Positions 19,031 through 27,300 of a stretch of DNA of 64,000 nucleotides are shown in pieces. The position numbers and the translations under genes were made by a program. The notes under the pieces were generated by a model. That model saw only the letters and a program-made list of their open reading frames with translations. It made no database searches and was not told the origin of the DNA. Source of the DNA: Methylobacterium sp. Leaf125 (GTDB taxonomy: Bacteria > Pseudomonadota > Alphaproteobacteria > Rhizobiales > Beijerinckiaceae); NCBI RefSeq assembly GCF_001423085.1, contig NZ_LMNU01000012.1, positions 764,311-828,310 of the forward strand. Reading direction: 5' to 3'. The stretch's first letter is position 1. The number at the start of each line of letters is the position of its first letter.

Positions 19031-20293
19031 ATGTCCGACCAGCCGCAGGGGATTCCGGAGGCCGTGCGCGCGGGGCGTCCGACGGTCTGGCGCAATCCGC
19101 ACGGCCGGCCGGCCGCCGAGATCCTGCCCGGCCTCGCCTACGGCCTCGCGGCGGTCCGCGACGCGGAGGCGCGCTGGCGCCGGTTCGACCCGCTGCTGGC
19201 GGCCCTGTTCCCCGACTTGGAGACCGGGCGAATCGATTCGCCCCTGTTGGCGCTGGCACCGGACGTCGCCGCCCATGTCAGCGGCGGCGCCGCAGCGGCC
19301 GTGTGGGTGAAGGCCGACCACGACCTGCCGGTGACGGGCTGCATCAAGGCCCGCGGCGGCGTCTACGAGGTGCTGGTCACGGCCGAGCGGCTGGCCCTGG
19401 CGCGGGGCTGGCTGCGCCCGGGCGAATCCTACGCGCGCCTGGCCGAGCCCGAGCTCCACGCCGCATTCGGCGCCGTCACCGTGGCGGTGGGCAGCACCGG
19501 CAATCTCGGGTTCAGCGTCGGGGTGATGGCCCGTGCCCTCGGCTTCCAGGTCGAGGTCCACATGTCCCACGATGCCAAGGCCTGGAAGAAGCAGCGCCTG
19601 CGCGACATCGGCGCCCGGGTGGTGGAGCATGCGGGCGATTACGGCAGCGCGGTCTCGGCGGCGCGGGACGCCTTCGCGGGCCGGGCGGACGCGCATTTCG
19701 TCGATGACGAGAGCTCGGTCGACCTGTTTCTCGGTTACGCCGCGGCGGCCTTCGACCTGGAGCGCCAGCTGGGGGCGGCCGGCATCCCGGTCGATGCCGC
19801 GCATCCCCTGGTGGTCTACCTGCCGTGCGGGGTCGGCGGCGCGCCGGGGGGCGTCACCCTGGGGCTGAAGCTCCTGTTCGGCGACGCGGTCCACTGCGTC
19901 TTCGTCGAGCCCGTCGCCGCCCCCTGCATGCTGGTGCAGCTCGCCGCCGGGCTCGACCGGCCGGTCAGCGTCTACGACATCGGCCTCGACAACCGCACCG
20001 CCGCCGACGGCCTCGCGGTGTCGAGCGCCTCGCTCCTCGTCGCCGGCACCGTCGGGCCCCTCATCGCGGGCGTCGTCACCGTGGCGGACGCGGCGCTCTT
20101 CGCCGGAGTCCGCGACCTCTGGCAGCGGGCGGCCCTGCGCCTCGAACCCTCGGCCGCCGCCGCCTTCGCGGCCGTCCGCCCGACCCTGGCGGCCCTGCCC
20201 GAGCTGCGCGACGCCACCCAGGTGGTGTGGACCACCGGCGGGGCGCTCCTGCCCGAGGCGGAATTCCAGAAGGCGCTGGCGGCCGCGGCGTGA
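19031..20293 (+). CDS. dsdA: D-serine ammonia-lyase (D-serine dehydratase)
   Basis: This PLP fold-type II enzyme turns D-serine into pyruvate and ammonia. It has 420 residues against about 440 in E. coli. PLP Lys106 sits in GCIKARGGVYE. The phosphate/PLP-binding loop is VGSTGNLGFSVGVMARALG, and VHMSHDAKAWKKQRLRDIGA and YLPCGVGGAPGG are family signatures. I use the ATG at 19031, which is 9 bases past GAGAAGGG; another ATG at 19022 is too close to that site. It lies directly after the acdR-like gene, making a small cluster for catabolism of non-protein or D-amino acids to 2-oxoacids and ammonia. Confidence 0.93.
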   Translation: MSDQPQGIPEAVRAGRPTVWRNPHGRPAAEILPGLAYGLAAVRDAEARWRRFDPLLAALFPDLETGRIDSPLLALAPDVAAHVSGGAAAAVWVKADHDLPVTGCIKARGGVYEVLVTAERLALARGWLRPGESYARLAEPELHAAFGAVTVAVGSTGNLGFSVGVMARALGFQVEVHMSHDAKAWKKQRLRDIGARVVEHAGDYGSAVSAARDAFAGRADAHFVDDESSVDLFLGYAAAAFDLERQLGAAGIPVDAAHPLVVYLPCGVGGAPGGVTLGLKLLFGDAVHCVFVEPVAAPCMLVQLAAGLDRPVSVYDIGLDNRTAADGLAVSSASLLVAGTVGPLIAGVVTVADAALFAGVRDLWQRAALRLEPSAAAAFAAVRPTLAALPELRDATQVVWTTGGALLPEAEFQKALAAAA

Positions 20294-20349
20294 GGCGGTT
20301 CGGCTTCCGAGGCGGGGAGGGGCGACGGGCGGGTCCGCCCCCGGCACCG

Positions 20350-20387
20350 CGTCCTTCCGGGCCCGCCTAAGGCGCCCCGGGAGGACG
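20350..20387. terminator. bidirectional hairpin between dsdA and the ArsR gene
   Basis: The arms CGTCCTTCCGGG (20350-20361) and CCCGGGAGGACG (20376-20387) pair over 12 bp with one G-T wobble and a 14-base loop. The hairpin lies between convergent genes and can serve both. There is no T-run on either side. Confidence 0.5.
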
Positions 20388-20405
20388 GCGCGGAGTGATC
20401 GGCAG

Positions 20406-20801
20406 TCAGACCGACGACCCGTTGTCGGGAGGAATGGGCGCTGGGGGTCGCTCCGCCGCCCCATCCTCCATCCGCGGACCCTCGCCCGCATAGGCGTTCA
20501 GGATCGACACGAGCAGGCCCGGGAAGCGGGCCTCGACCTCCGCCCAGCGGGCGTGGTTGCGCATCTCGACGCCGTGGCGCTCGCTGCGGATCAGCCCGGC
20601 CTCGCGCAGCACCTTGAAGTGGTTGGAGAGCGAGGATTTCGGGATCACCCGGTCGCCCACCGCCGAGAGCGCCGAGCAGGCCTCGACGCAGCCCGCCCGC
20701 ATGATGTTGGCGAAGATCGCGGCCCGGTTCGGGTCGGCCAGCGCGTGCAGGATCGCACTCGTCTGCAGGTCCTCGGGCGCGGGGTGGAACAGCGGTCTCA
20801 T
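20406..20801 (-). CDS. ArsR-family HTH regulator
   Basis: This small winged-helix repressor has 131 residues. The HTH reads ILHALADPNRAAIFANIM then PKSSLSNHFKVLREAGLIRSERHGVEMRN, the standard ArsR/SmtB recognition helix and wing. The CEA-C stretch (AGCVEACSAL) has two cysteines 4 apart, but the typical ELCVC metal box is absent, so metal sensing is not assured. It is divergent from the SDR gene at 20909 with 107 bases between, which is a common regulator-target layout for this pair. The C-terminal 20 residues are Pro-rich and disordered. Confidence 0.85.
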   Translation of the reverse strand: MRPLFHPAPEDLQTSAILHALADPNRAAIFANIMRAGCVEACSALSAVGDRVIPKSSLSNHFKVLREAGLIRSERHGVEMRNHARWAEVEARFPGLLVSILNAYAGEGPRMEDGAAERPPAPIPPDNGSSV

Positions 20802-20908
20802 GTTTTCGACATCTAGGGACTTGATCCGCGCTTCGGAAGTTCCGAACTTCCGAACTATGGGATGCAGGGCGCCAGGGCGGCGCCGGCCCAGGGTGGAAGG
20901 ATCCTCAG

Positions 20909-21655
20909 ATGTCGAAGCTTCAGGGCAAGGTTGCCGTCGTGACCGGCGGGTCGAAGGGCATCGGTGCGGGAATCGCCAAGGCGCTGGCGCGGGACGGCGC
21001 GGCGGTGGTGGTCAATTACGCCTCGAGCCAGGCGGGGGCGGAGGCGGTGGTCGCGGAGATCACCGCCGCAGGGGGCCGTGCCGTGGCGGTGCGGGCGGAC
21101 GTCTCGAAGGCCGCGGAGGCGCAGGCCCTGATCGAGGCGGCGGTGGCGCAGTTCGGCCGGCTCGACGTGCTGGTCAACAATTCCGGCGTCTACGAATTCG
21201 CCGCCATCGAGGAGGTCACGGAGGCGCATTACCGCCGGCTCTTCGACATCAACGTGCTGGGCGTCCTGCTCGCTTCCGGGGCGGCGGCCAAGCACCTCGG
21301 CGAGGGCGGAAGCATCATCACCATCTCCTCGGCCATCACCCATGTCAGCACGCCCGCCGCCGCGGTCTACAGCGGCACGAAGGGGGCCGTGAACGCGATC
21401 TCGGGCGTGCTCGCCAACGAGCTCGCCCCGCGCCGCATCCGGGTCAACACGGTCAGCCGGGGCTACGTGGTCACCGAGGGCACGCACAGCGCCGGCATCA
21501 CCGGCTCGGAGATGGAGGCGGGTTTCGTCGCGCAGACGCCGCTGGGCCGTGCCGGCCACCCGGGCGACATCGCCGACGTCGTCGCCTTCCTCGCCTCGGA
21601 CGAGGCCCGCTGGCTCACCGGCGAGAACATCACCGCCAGCGGCGGCATCCGCTGA
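20909..21655 (+). CDS. SDR-family oxidoreductase (FabG-like)
   Basis: This classical short-chain dehydrogenase has 248 residues. The NAD(P) motif is TGGSKGIGAGIA, NNSGVY is present, the catalytic Ser lies in TISSAITHVS, and Tyr/Lys in YSGTKGAVN; the C-terminal motif is ASDEARWLTGENI. It is probably NADPH-linked, judging from the basic-compatible position after the second strand, though the residue there is Ala-Ser. The substrate is unknown. It faces the ArsR regulator, which may control it. Confidence 0.9.
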   Translation: MSKLQGKVAVVTGGSKGIGAGIAKALARDGAAVVVNYASSQAGAEAVVAEITAAGGRAVAVRADVSKAAEAQALIEAAVAQFGRLDVLVNNSGVYEFAAIEEVTEAHYRRLFDINVLGVLLASGAAAKHLGEGGSIITISSAITHVSTPAAAVYSGTKGAVNAISGVLANELAPRRIRVNTVSRGYVVTEGTHSAGITGSEMEAGFVAQTPLGRAGHPGDIADVVAFLASDEARWLTGENITASGGIR

Positions 21656-21661
21656 CCGGTT

Positions 21662-21698
21662 CGGCCTCGGGCGCCCCCGACGGGGCGCGGCGAGGCCG
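21662..21698. terminator. bidirectional terminator hairpin
   Basis: The outer stem CGGCCTCG / CGAGGCCG (8 bp) and inner stem GCGCCCC / GGGGCGC (7 bp) are separated by a small internal loop. The hairpin lies between the convergent SDR and ssuA-like genes, directly after the SDR stop. It is very stable but without a T-run. Confidence 0.6.
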
Positions 21699-21710
21699 GA
21701 GCCGGCCCGA

Positions 21711-22676
21711 TCAGAGGCTCGGCGGCGCCCAGATCGGCAGGGCCGCGGCGTCCACGGCGCGGGGGAGCAGGCCCTCGGCGCGGAAGGCATCCGCGATGGT
21801 CTGCTGCTCGGCCAGGGCGGCGCGGGTCACGGGCTCGACCTGATAGCTGCGCCGGGCGTTCGCCTGCCGGACGATGGCGGGGTCGAGCTTCCACAGGGCC
21901 CCGAGCCGGGCGGCGGCGGCGTCCGGGTTGGCCTTCACCCAGGCCCCCGTCTCGCGCAGCTTGGCGAACAGGAGCGCGAGCACGTCGGCGCGCTGCGTCG
22001 CGTAGTCGGCCCCGGCGAGGTAGTAGCGCTTGTACGGGGACAGGCCGGTGCCGTCGCGCAGGATCCGGGCCCCGGTCTGCTGCTCCGCCGCGGACAGGAA
22101 CGGATCCCAGGCGACCCAGGCCTCGACGCCGCCGCTGGCCAGGGCCGCACGCCCGTCCGACGGCGTGAGGTAGGCCGGGCTGATCGCCCGGAACGGCAGT
22201 GTCTCGGCCGCGAGGGCGGCCAGCAGCAGGTAATGGCTGCCGGCCCCCTTCGTCACCGCGACCTTGCGGCCCTTGAGATCGGCCACCGAGCGGATGGGCG
22301 AATCGGCCGAGACCAGGATCGCCTGCGCCGCCGGCGAGGCCGCCTCCTGCGCAATGTAGGCGATCCGCGCCTGGGCGGCCTGGGCGAAGATCGGCACGGT
22401 GTCGGCGACATCCGCCGAGACGTCGATCTGCCCGGCATTCAGGGCTTCCATGATCGGCAGGCCGCTGGTGAACTCGTGCCACGTGACGGTGACGTTCAGC
22501 GGCGCCAGGGCCTTCTCCAGCGCAGAATCCTCCTTCAGCAGGGCGATCAGCGTCGAGGATTTCTGGAAGCCGATGCGGAGCTTGCCCGCCTCGGCGGCCC
22601 GGGCGTTTCCGGGGACCAGGGTCAGGGCGAACAGGCTGAGCGCGGCGGCGCGCAGCGCGTGGCGGCGATGGATCAT
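21711..22676 (-). CDS. SsuA-like ABC substrate-binding protein (aliphatic sulfonate type), first copy
   Basis: This periplasmic binding protein has 321 residues. The N-terminal signal peptide ends at about residue 27 (RRHALRAAALSLFALTLVPGNARA-A). The NMT1/SsuA fold follows, with LRIGFQKSS, WHEFTSGLPIMEALNAGQIDV and LKGRKVAVTKGAGSHY, plus SGGVEAWVAWDPF. It is the last gene of a four-gene unit led by an SsuD-like monooxygenase, starting 14 bases after the cupin stop. It probably captures an alkanesulfonate or related organosulfur compound. No ATPase or permease gene lies in the cluster. Confidence 0.88.
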   Translation of the reverse strand: MIHRRHALRAAALSLFALTLVPGNARAAEAGKLRIGFQKSSTLIALLKEDSALEKALAPLNVTVTWHEFTSGLPIMEALNAGQIDVSADVADTVPIFAQAAQARIAYIAQEAASPAAQAILVSADSPIRSVADLKGRKVAVTKGAGSHYLLLAALAAETLPFRAISPAYLTPSDGRAALASGGVEAWVAWDPFLSAAEQQTGARILRDGTGLSPYKRYYLAGADYATQRADVLALLFAKLRETGAWVKANPDAAAARLGALWKLDPAIVRQANARRSYQVEPVTRAALAEQQTIADAFRAEGLLPRAVDAAALPIWAPPSL

Positions 22677-22690
22677 GGAGTCTCGTCTCG

Positions 22691-23245
22691 TCAGGGATGC
22701 TTGTGGATGGGGTCGACCCAGTGGACCGTCTCGGGCCGCTCGACGGGCTCGACATCGGTGATGTTGACCACCACGGCCTCGTTGTCGGAGCGCACGAGGA
22801 CGCAGTTCAGGGGCTGGTCCGGGTCGGCGTTGATCTCCTGGTGCGGCACGTAGGGCGGCACGAAGATGAAGTCGCCGGGTCCGGCCTCGGCCACGTATTC
22901 GAGCCGGTCGCCCCAGCGCATGCGGGCGCGGCCCGAGATCACGTAGATCACGCTCTCCAGGGCGCCGTGGTGGTGGACGCCGGTCTTGGCGTCGGGGGCG
23001 ATCGCCACCGTGCCGGCCCAGATCTTCTGGGCGCCGACCCGGGCATGGTTGATCGCCGCCTGCCGGAACATGCCGGGGGTCTGGGCCGTGTTGGCGTCGA
23101 GCTTGTCGCCCGGGATCACCCGCACGCCGTCGTGCTTCCAGCGCGCGGCCGCCGCGTCGTCGTGAGCGTGGTCGTGGTGGCCGTGATCGTGGGCATGATC
23201 GTGGTCTTGGTCTTGGTCTTGGTCGTGGTCGTGATCGCCGTGCAT
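22691..23245 (-). CDS. cupin protein with His/Asp-rich N-terminal tail
   Basis: The protein has 184 residues. The first 30 are almost only His, Asp and Gln (12 His), a probable metal-binding or metal-storage tail. A cupin barrel follows, with metal ligands in HHHGALE and the second motif FVPPYVPHQEIN. The start at 23245 has GAGG upstream; a start at 23278 would overlap the preceding stop as ATGA and add 11 residues. The gene lies between the two SsuA-like genes of a sulfonate-type operon. Its enzymatic role is unknown. Cupins of this type can be dioxygenases or isomerases, and the metal tail suggests iron, nickel or zinc handling (inference). Confidence 0.85.
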   Translation of the reverse strand: MHGDHDHDQDQDQDHDHAHDHGHHDHAHDDAAAARWKHDGVRVIPGDKLDANTAQTPGMFRQAAINHARVGAQKIWAGTVAIAPDAKTGVHHHGALESVIYVISGRARMRWGDRLEYVAEAGPGDFIFVPPYVPHQEINADPDQPLNCVLVRSDNEAVVVNITDVEPVERPETVHWVDPIHKHP

Positions 23246-23274
23246 GGGTCGCCTCGCGTGCTGGGGGTCGCGGC

Positions 23275-24237
23275 TCATCGTACCGCAGCGGGCGCCGGTT
23301 CGAAGCTGCGATCGAGGATCGCCGCGGCGCTCGGGGCGCGGGCCTGCGGGATCAGCCCGGACCGGACGTAGAGGTCGATGGTGCGCTGCTCGTCGGCGAT
23401 GACGGCCGCGTCGATCGGCACGGCCCGGTACTGCGCCCGCGCGAACCAGCGCAGGGGCACCGCCTCGGGCAGGCCGATGAGCTTCGACCAGATTGCGGCG
23501 TAGGGCGCGGGGTCCTTCAGGGCCCAGTCCCGGGCCGCCACGAGGCGCCGGCCGAAATCGGCGAGCTGCGCCCGCTTGGTCTTCAGGGCCGCGTCGCTCG
23601 CCACCGCGAAGCTCAGGCCCGGGGTGATGCCGTTGCCGTCCCGGACCACCCGGGCGAGGCCGGCGAGCTCGGCGGAAGAGGTGTAAGGCTCCCAGGTCGC
23701 CCAGGCGTCGACGCTGCCGCTGGCCAGAGCGATCTTGGCATCCGCGGGCGGCAGGAAGCGCAGGGTCATGGCACTCGTCGGCAGGCCTGCCTCCTCCAGG
23801 GCCGCGAGCACGACCTGATGGCCGATGGAGCCGCGGTTGGTGGCGATGCTTTTCCCCTTCAGGTCGCCCACGGACCGGATCGGCGACTCCTTCGCCACCA
23901 GGATGGCGAGGCCGTCCTGCCGGTTGCGGAAGGCGAGGTACGCCTTCACCGGCACTCCGGCGGCGGCCGCGAAGGTGAAGGGCGCGTCGCCCACCCCGCC
24001 GGCATCGATCGCCCCGGCATTGAGCGCCTCCAGCAGCGGGGCCGCGGCGGGAAACTCGCTCCAGTCGAGGCGGTAGGGCAGGTCGGCCAGCACGCCGGCC
24101 GCCTCCATCAGCGCCCGGGCGTTGCCGCGCTGGTCGCCGACACGCAGCACCGTGCCGTCGGCACGCGGCACGGCGTCGTCGGCGCGGGCGAGACCCGCGA
24201 GGGCCAGAAACGCGAGGACTGCGAGGGGGATACGCAT
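23275..24237 (-). CDS. SsuA-like ABC substrate-binding protein, second copy
   Basis: This periplasmic binding protein has 320 residues. The signal peptide is MRIPLAVLAFLALAGLARA, then the SsuA/NMT1 fold with VLRVGDQRGNARALMEAAG, WSEFPAAAPLLEALNAGAIDAGGVGDAP and LKGKSIATNRGSIGH. The ATG overlaps the upstream monooxygenase stop by one base (TGATG), so translation is coupled. It is distinct in sequence from the copy at 21711, so this is not a recent duplication. As with that copy, the matching SsuB/SsuC transport parts are not in the window. Confidence 0.9.
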   Translation of the reverse strand: MRIPLAVLAFLALAGLARADDAVPRADGTVLRVGDQRGNARALMEAAGVLADLPYRLDWSEFPAAAPLLEALNAGAIDAGGVGDAPFTFAAAAGVPVKAYLAFRNRQDGLAILVAKESPIRSVGDLKGKSIATNRGSIGHQVVLAALEEAGLPTSAMTLRFLPPADAKIALASGSVDAWATWEPYTSSAELAGLARVVRDGNGITPGLSFAVASDAALKTKRAQLADFGRRLVAARDWALKDPAPYAAIWSKLIGLPEAVPLRWFARAQYRAVPIDAAVIADEQRTIDLYVRSGLIPQARAPSAAAILDRSFEPAPAAVR

Positions 24238-25340
24238 CACGCCGCCTCCGCCCGGGCGCCACGTCGGGCGAGCAGCCGGCGGAAGGCCGGGATCAGGTCG
24301 CGGCCATACGCGAGGGCGTCCGTCAGCGGGTCGAAGCCGCGGATCAGGAAGGTGCGCACGCCGAGCGCGTGATAGGCCAGCAGCGCCTCGGCGACCTGCT
24401 CGGGCGTGCCCACCAGGGCGGTGGAGTTGCCGGACGCCCCGGTCTCCCGCGCGATGGCGGTGTAGAGCCGGGCGTCGAGGCGCGTCCCTTCGGCCGCCGC
24501 CGCCAGCAACCGGCGCGAGCCCTCGTTCTGCGGAGCCGCGGCGGGGCCGAGCCCCTGCGCGGCGCGGGTGGCACGGGTCCGGGCCAGGATGTCCTCCGCC
24601 CGCGCCCAGGCGGCGTCCTCCGTCTCGGCCAGGATCGGCCGGAACGACAGGCTGAAGCGCGGGTGCCGTCCGTAGGGCGCCGCCGCGGCGCGAACCTTGG
24701 CGATCGCCTCGCGGACCTGGTCCAGGCTCTCGCCCCAGAGGGCGTAGGTGTCGGCGTGGCGGCCCGCCACCGCGATGGCCGCCGGCGAGGCCCCGCCGAA
24801 ATAGACCGGGATGCCGCGCGGATCGACCGGCTTCACCTCGGAGAATCCACCCGCGACCCGGTAATGCGCCCCGGCGAAGTCGAAGGGGCGCGCGGCGGTC
24901 CAGGCCTGCCGGGCGATGGTCAGGAACTCGTCGGTGCGGGCGTAGCGCTGGTCCTTGGTGAGGTGGTCGCCGTCCCGGGCGAGCTCGCGGTCGTCGCCGC
25001 CGCTGATCGCATGGAGCGCGACGCGGCCGCCGGTGAGCTGGTCGAGGGTCGCGAACTGGCGCGCCGCCACGGTGGGGGCGGTGAAGCCGGTGCGATGGGC
25101 GATCATCACGCCGATGCGCTCGGTCACCGCCGCGATCTGCGCCGCGAGCAGGAGCGCGTCCGGCGCGGTGGCGTAGAAGGCCACCAGGATGCGGTCGAAC
25201 CCGCCCCATTCCTGCGCCTGGGCCAGGAGGCGCAGGTAGTCGCGGTCGATGGCCGGGCCGGTGGGCGCATGGATCTCCGACTGTTCGCGGGGGGCGGCGA
25301 AGCCGATGAACTCGACGGCGTCCGGATCGAGGAAGCTCAT
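24237..25340 (-). CDS. ssuD: SsuD-like FMNH2-dependent alkanesulfonate monooxygenase (LLM class)
   Basis: This bacterial-luciferase-like monooxygenase has 367 residues and releases sulfite from alkanesulfonates with FMNH2 and O2. Recognisable stretches are EFIGFAAPREQSEIH, the FDRILVAFYATAPD strand, MIAHRTGFTAPTVAARQFATLDQLTGGR, HAISGGDDRELARDGD, KDQRYARTDEF, and VYFGGASPAAIAVAGRHADTYALWGES. The start ATG at 25340 (MSFLDP) fits the family; longer frames run into the divergent control region. It is the first gene of the operon ssuD-ssuA2-cupin-ssuA1. No FMN reductase (SsuE) is in the cluster. It could be a closely related sulfonate or sulfone monooxygenase, such as SfnG/MsuD types. Confidence 0.9.
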   Translation of the reverse strand: MSFLDPDAVEFIGFAAPREQSEIHAPTGPAIDRDYLRLLAQAQEWGGFDRILVAFYATAPDALLLAAQIAAVTERIGVMIAHRTGFTAPTVAARQFATLDQLTGGRVALHAISGGDDRELARDGDHLTKDQRYARTDEFLTIARQAWTAARPFDFAGAHYRVAGGFSEVKPVDPRGIPVYFGGASPAAIAVAGRHADTYALWGESLDQVREAIAKVRAAAAPYGRHPRFSLSFRPILAETEDAAWARAEDILARTRATRAAQGLGPAAAPQNEGSRRLLAAAAEGTRLDARLYTAIARETGASGNSTALVGTPEQVAEALLAYHALGVRTFLIRGFDPLTDALAYGRDLIPAFRRLLARRGARAEAA

Positions 25341-25446
25341 GACGGCCCTCTCAGGGGTGGGTGTCGGCGGCGGGCGAAGGGGTCCGGCACGGTCGTGGCG
25401 CCCCCCCTGCATCGTCCCGATCACCGCGGCGCGAGTCAACGAGAAC

Positions 25447-25462
25447 GTTCTCTTTAAAGAAC
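25447..25462. promoter_or_regulatory. operator candidate, copy 1 (GTTCTCTTTAAAGAAC)
   Basis: A 16-bp near-palindrome with GTTCT and AGAAC arms is identical to the copy at 25595 and sits 107 bases from the ssuD start. It is a likely binding site for a dimeric regulator of the divergent genes; the regulator is unknown. Confidence 0.55.
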
Positions 25463-25594
25463 GATGTACGGGAGGAAAGCGTCCCCCTTCGTCCCGTGAT
25501 CTTGGAATATTGCGTGTGAGTAGGGGATATACACTCAAATCGGGGGGCGATCACGGTGCCGGTCCCCGTCTCACGGGCCTTCGATCCGCGGCTT

Positions 25595-25610
25595 GTTCTC
25601 TTTAAAGAAC
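25595..25610. promoter_or_regulatory. operator candidate, copy 2 (GTTCTCTTTAAAGAAC)
   Basis: An exact second copy, 148 bases from the first and about 44 bases upstream of the FAD protein start. An exact 16-base repeat in one GC-rich intergenic region is unlikely by chance. Confidence 0.55.
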
Positions 25611-25653
25611 CTTCGTAAGACCCTGGCGCCCAGCAGCTTCGGGAGCCCCCACC

Positions 25654-27039
25654 ATGTCCTCGACCCACGGGCCACGTCCCATCGCGATCATCGGCGGCGG
25701 TTTCAGCGGCCTGATGGCGGCGGAGCAGCTGCTGCGCGCCCTGCCGGCGGATCGTGCGGTGCTGCTCTGCGAGCGCAGCCGCCCCTTCGGCCTCGGGCTC
25801 GCCTACGCCACCACCAACCCGGAGCATCTGCTGAATCTCCGGGCGAGCCAGATGAGCGCCGATTCCGAGCGGCCCGAGGACTTCGCGGATTGGCTGGCGC
25901 GCACGCCCTTCGGCACAGAGGAGCGGCGGGGGATCCGCGAGACCGAGGCCGGCACCTTCGCGGCGCGCGGGCTCTACGGCCGCTACCTGGCGGAGCGCTG
26001 GGCCCGCGTGTTGGCGAGCGCCGGCGACCGGCTGGTCCCGCTTTCGGCGGCGATCGTCGACGTGGAGCCGGTGTCGGAGGGCTTCGTCCTGCACGGGGCG
26101 GGCGTTCCGCCTCGACCGGTGGCGGGCCTGGTCCTGGCGATGGGCAACCTTCCGGGTCCGACGGTCGTGCCGAGCCGGTACCGGCTCGATCCGTGGCGTC
26201 CGGAAGCGTTCGGCGCCCTCGATCCGGCGCGCGACGTCCTGGTGATCGGCACCGGCCTGACCATGATGGATTCGGTGGCGGCCCTGCGCCGGGAAGGGTT
26301 CACCGGCCGCATCGTCGCCGTGTCCCGCCGGGGGCTGCTGCCGAAGCCCCACGCGGCCGTCCCGGCAGGCCGGCGCCCCGAGTTCACCCCCGAGATCCGC
26401 GCTTCCGCCCGCCAACTCGTCGCCGCCGTCCGGCGCAGGATCGCGGCGGCCCGGGAGGACGGCGACGATTGGCGCGGAGTCATCGACGCCCTGCGGCCGA
26501 TCACCGACGCGCTCTGGGCCGGGCTGCCGCGGGCCGAGCAGGCCAGGATGCTGCGCCATGTCCGCCCCTACTGGGACGTGCACCGCCACCGCACGGCCCC
26601 CCCGGCGGCGGAGGCCATCGCGGCCGAGATCCGGCGCGGCGGCCTCGTGGTCCGGGCCGGGCGCATCCTGGCCATCGACGCGGCGCCGGACCGGGCGGTG
26701 GTGACGCTGCGCCCGCGCGGCACCGACCGGCGCGAGCGGATCGAGGCGCAGGGCATCCTCGACGCCACCGGCTTCAGCCGGCTCGCCGAGACCGACGATC
26801 CGCTGCTCCGCACCCTGCTGGCCCGCGGCCTCGTCCGGCCCGGCCCGTTCGGCCTCGGGATCGCAGCGAGCCCCGGCGGCACGGTCGTGGGTCCGCCGCA
26901 CCACGCTCCGATCTGGGCCTTCGGGCCGATGCTGCGCGGCGTGGTCTGGGAATGCATCGCGGTGCCGGATATCCGCGACGCGGCCCGTCACCTCGCTCGC
27001 GCGGTGGCCGACGAGCTCGGCCACCGCCGGGCCGCCTGA
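25654..27039 (+). CDS. FAD/NAD(P)-binding oxidoreductase
   Basis: This 461-residue flavoprotein has an N-terminal Rossmann motif IAIIGGGFSGLMAAEQLL and a second nucleotide-binding motif VLVIGTGLTMMDSVAALRREG near residue 200. The LGLAYATTNPEHLLNLRASQMS stretch is typical of the HI0933/NAD_binding_9-like group of uncharacterised FAD/NAD(P) proteins. ILDATGFSRLAETDDPLL and GPMLRGVVWECIAVPDIRDAA near the end fit the same group, which is often found with sulfonate or taurine genes. Divergence from the ssuD operon across a shared operator pair suggests joint control. It might supply reduced flavin or act on the organosulfur substrate; this is inference. Confidence 0.88.
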   Translation: MSSTHGPRPIAIIGGGFSGLMAAEQLLRALPADRAVLLCERSRPFGLGLAYATTNPEHLLNLRASQMSADSERPEDFADWLARTPFGTEERRGIRETEAGTFAARGLYGRYLAERWARVLASAGDRLVPLSAAIVDVEPVSEGFVLHGAGVPPRPVAGLVLAMGNLPGPTVVPSRYRLDPWRPEAFGALDPARDVLVIGTGLTMMDSVAALRREGFTGRIVAVSRRGLLPKPHAAVPAGRRPEFTPEIRASARQLVAAVRRRIAAAREDGDDWRGVIDALRPITDALWAGLPRAEQARMLRHVRPYWDVHRHRTAPPAAEAIAAEIRRGGLVVRAGRILAIDAAPDRAVVTLRPRGTDRRERIEAQGILDATGFSRLAETDDPLLRTLLARGLVRPGPFGLGIAASPGGTVVGPPHHAPIWAFGPMLRGVVWECIAVPDIRDAARHLARAVADELGHRRAA

Positions 27040-27300
27040 GCCTTCCGCCGAACCAGCCTTCGGTGCGACGCCGCTCTCCGGCGCGCCGGATCTTTGGAAG
27101 CACATTCCCGGGCGATGCAGCTATCGTCCTCTGCATCGGCGGCACGGGCACGCCGACGACCGGAGCCGACGCCATGAGCCAGCCGATGCAGCTTCACCGC
27201 CGCCTTGCCCGCCAAGGCGCCCGCCACCCCGCCCCCTGTCGCCGCTGCGTAGGACGCGACGCGACGCAGACAGGGCAACACTTCGGCGGAGATGACGACC

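Larger units (their letters stand above)
25341..25653. promoter_or_regulatory. divergent control region, ssuD operon / FAD protein
   Basis: This 313-base divergent intergenic region has no gene. It carries the same 16-bp near-palindrome twice, plus a perfect 12-bp palindrome GAGAACGTTCTC (25441-25452) that partly overlaps the first copy. A frame opening within the second copy (MFSLKN) is a shadow. Confidence 0.6.
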
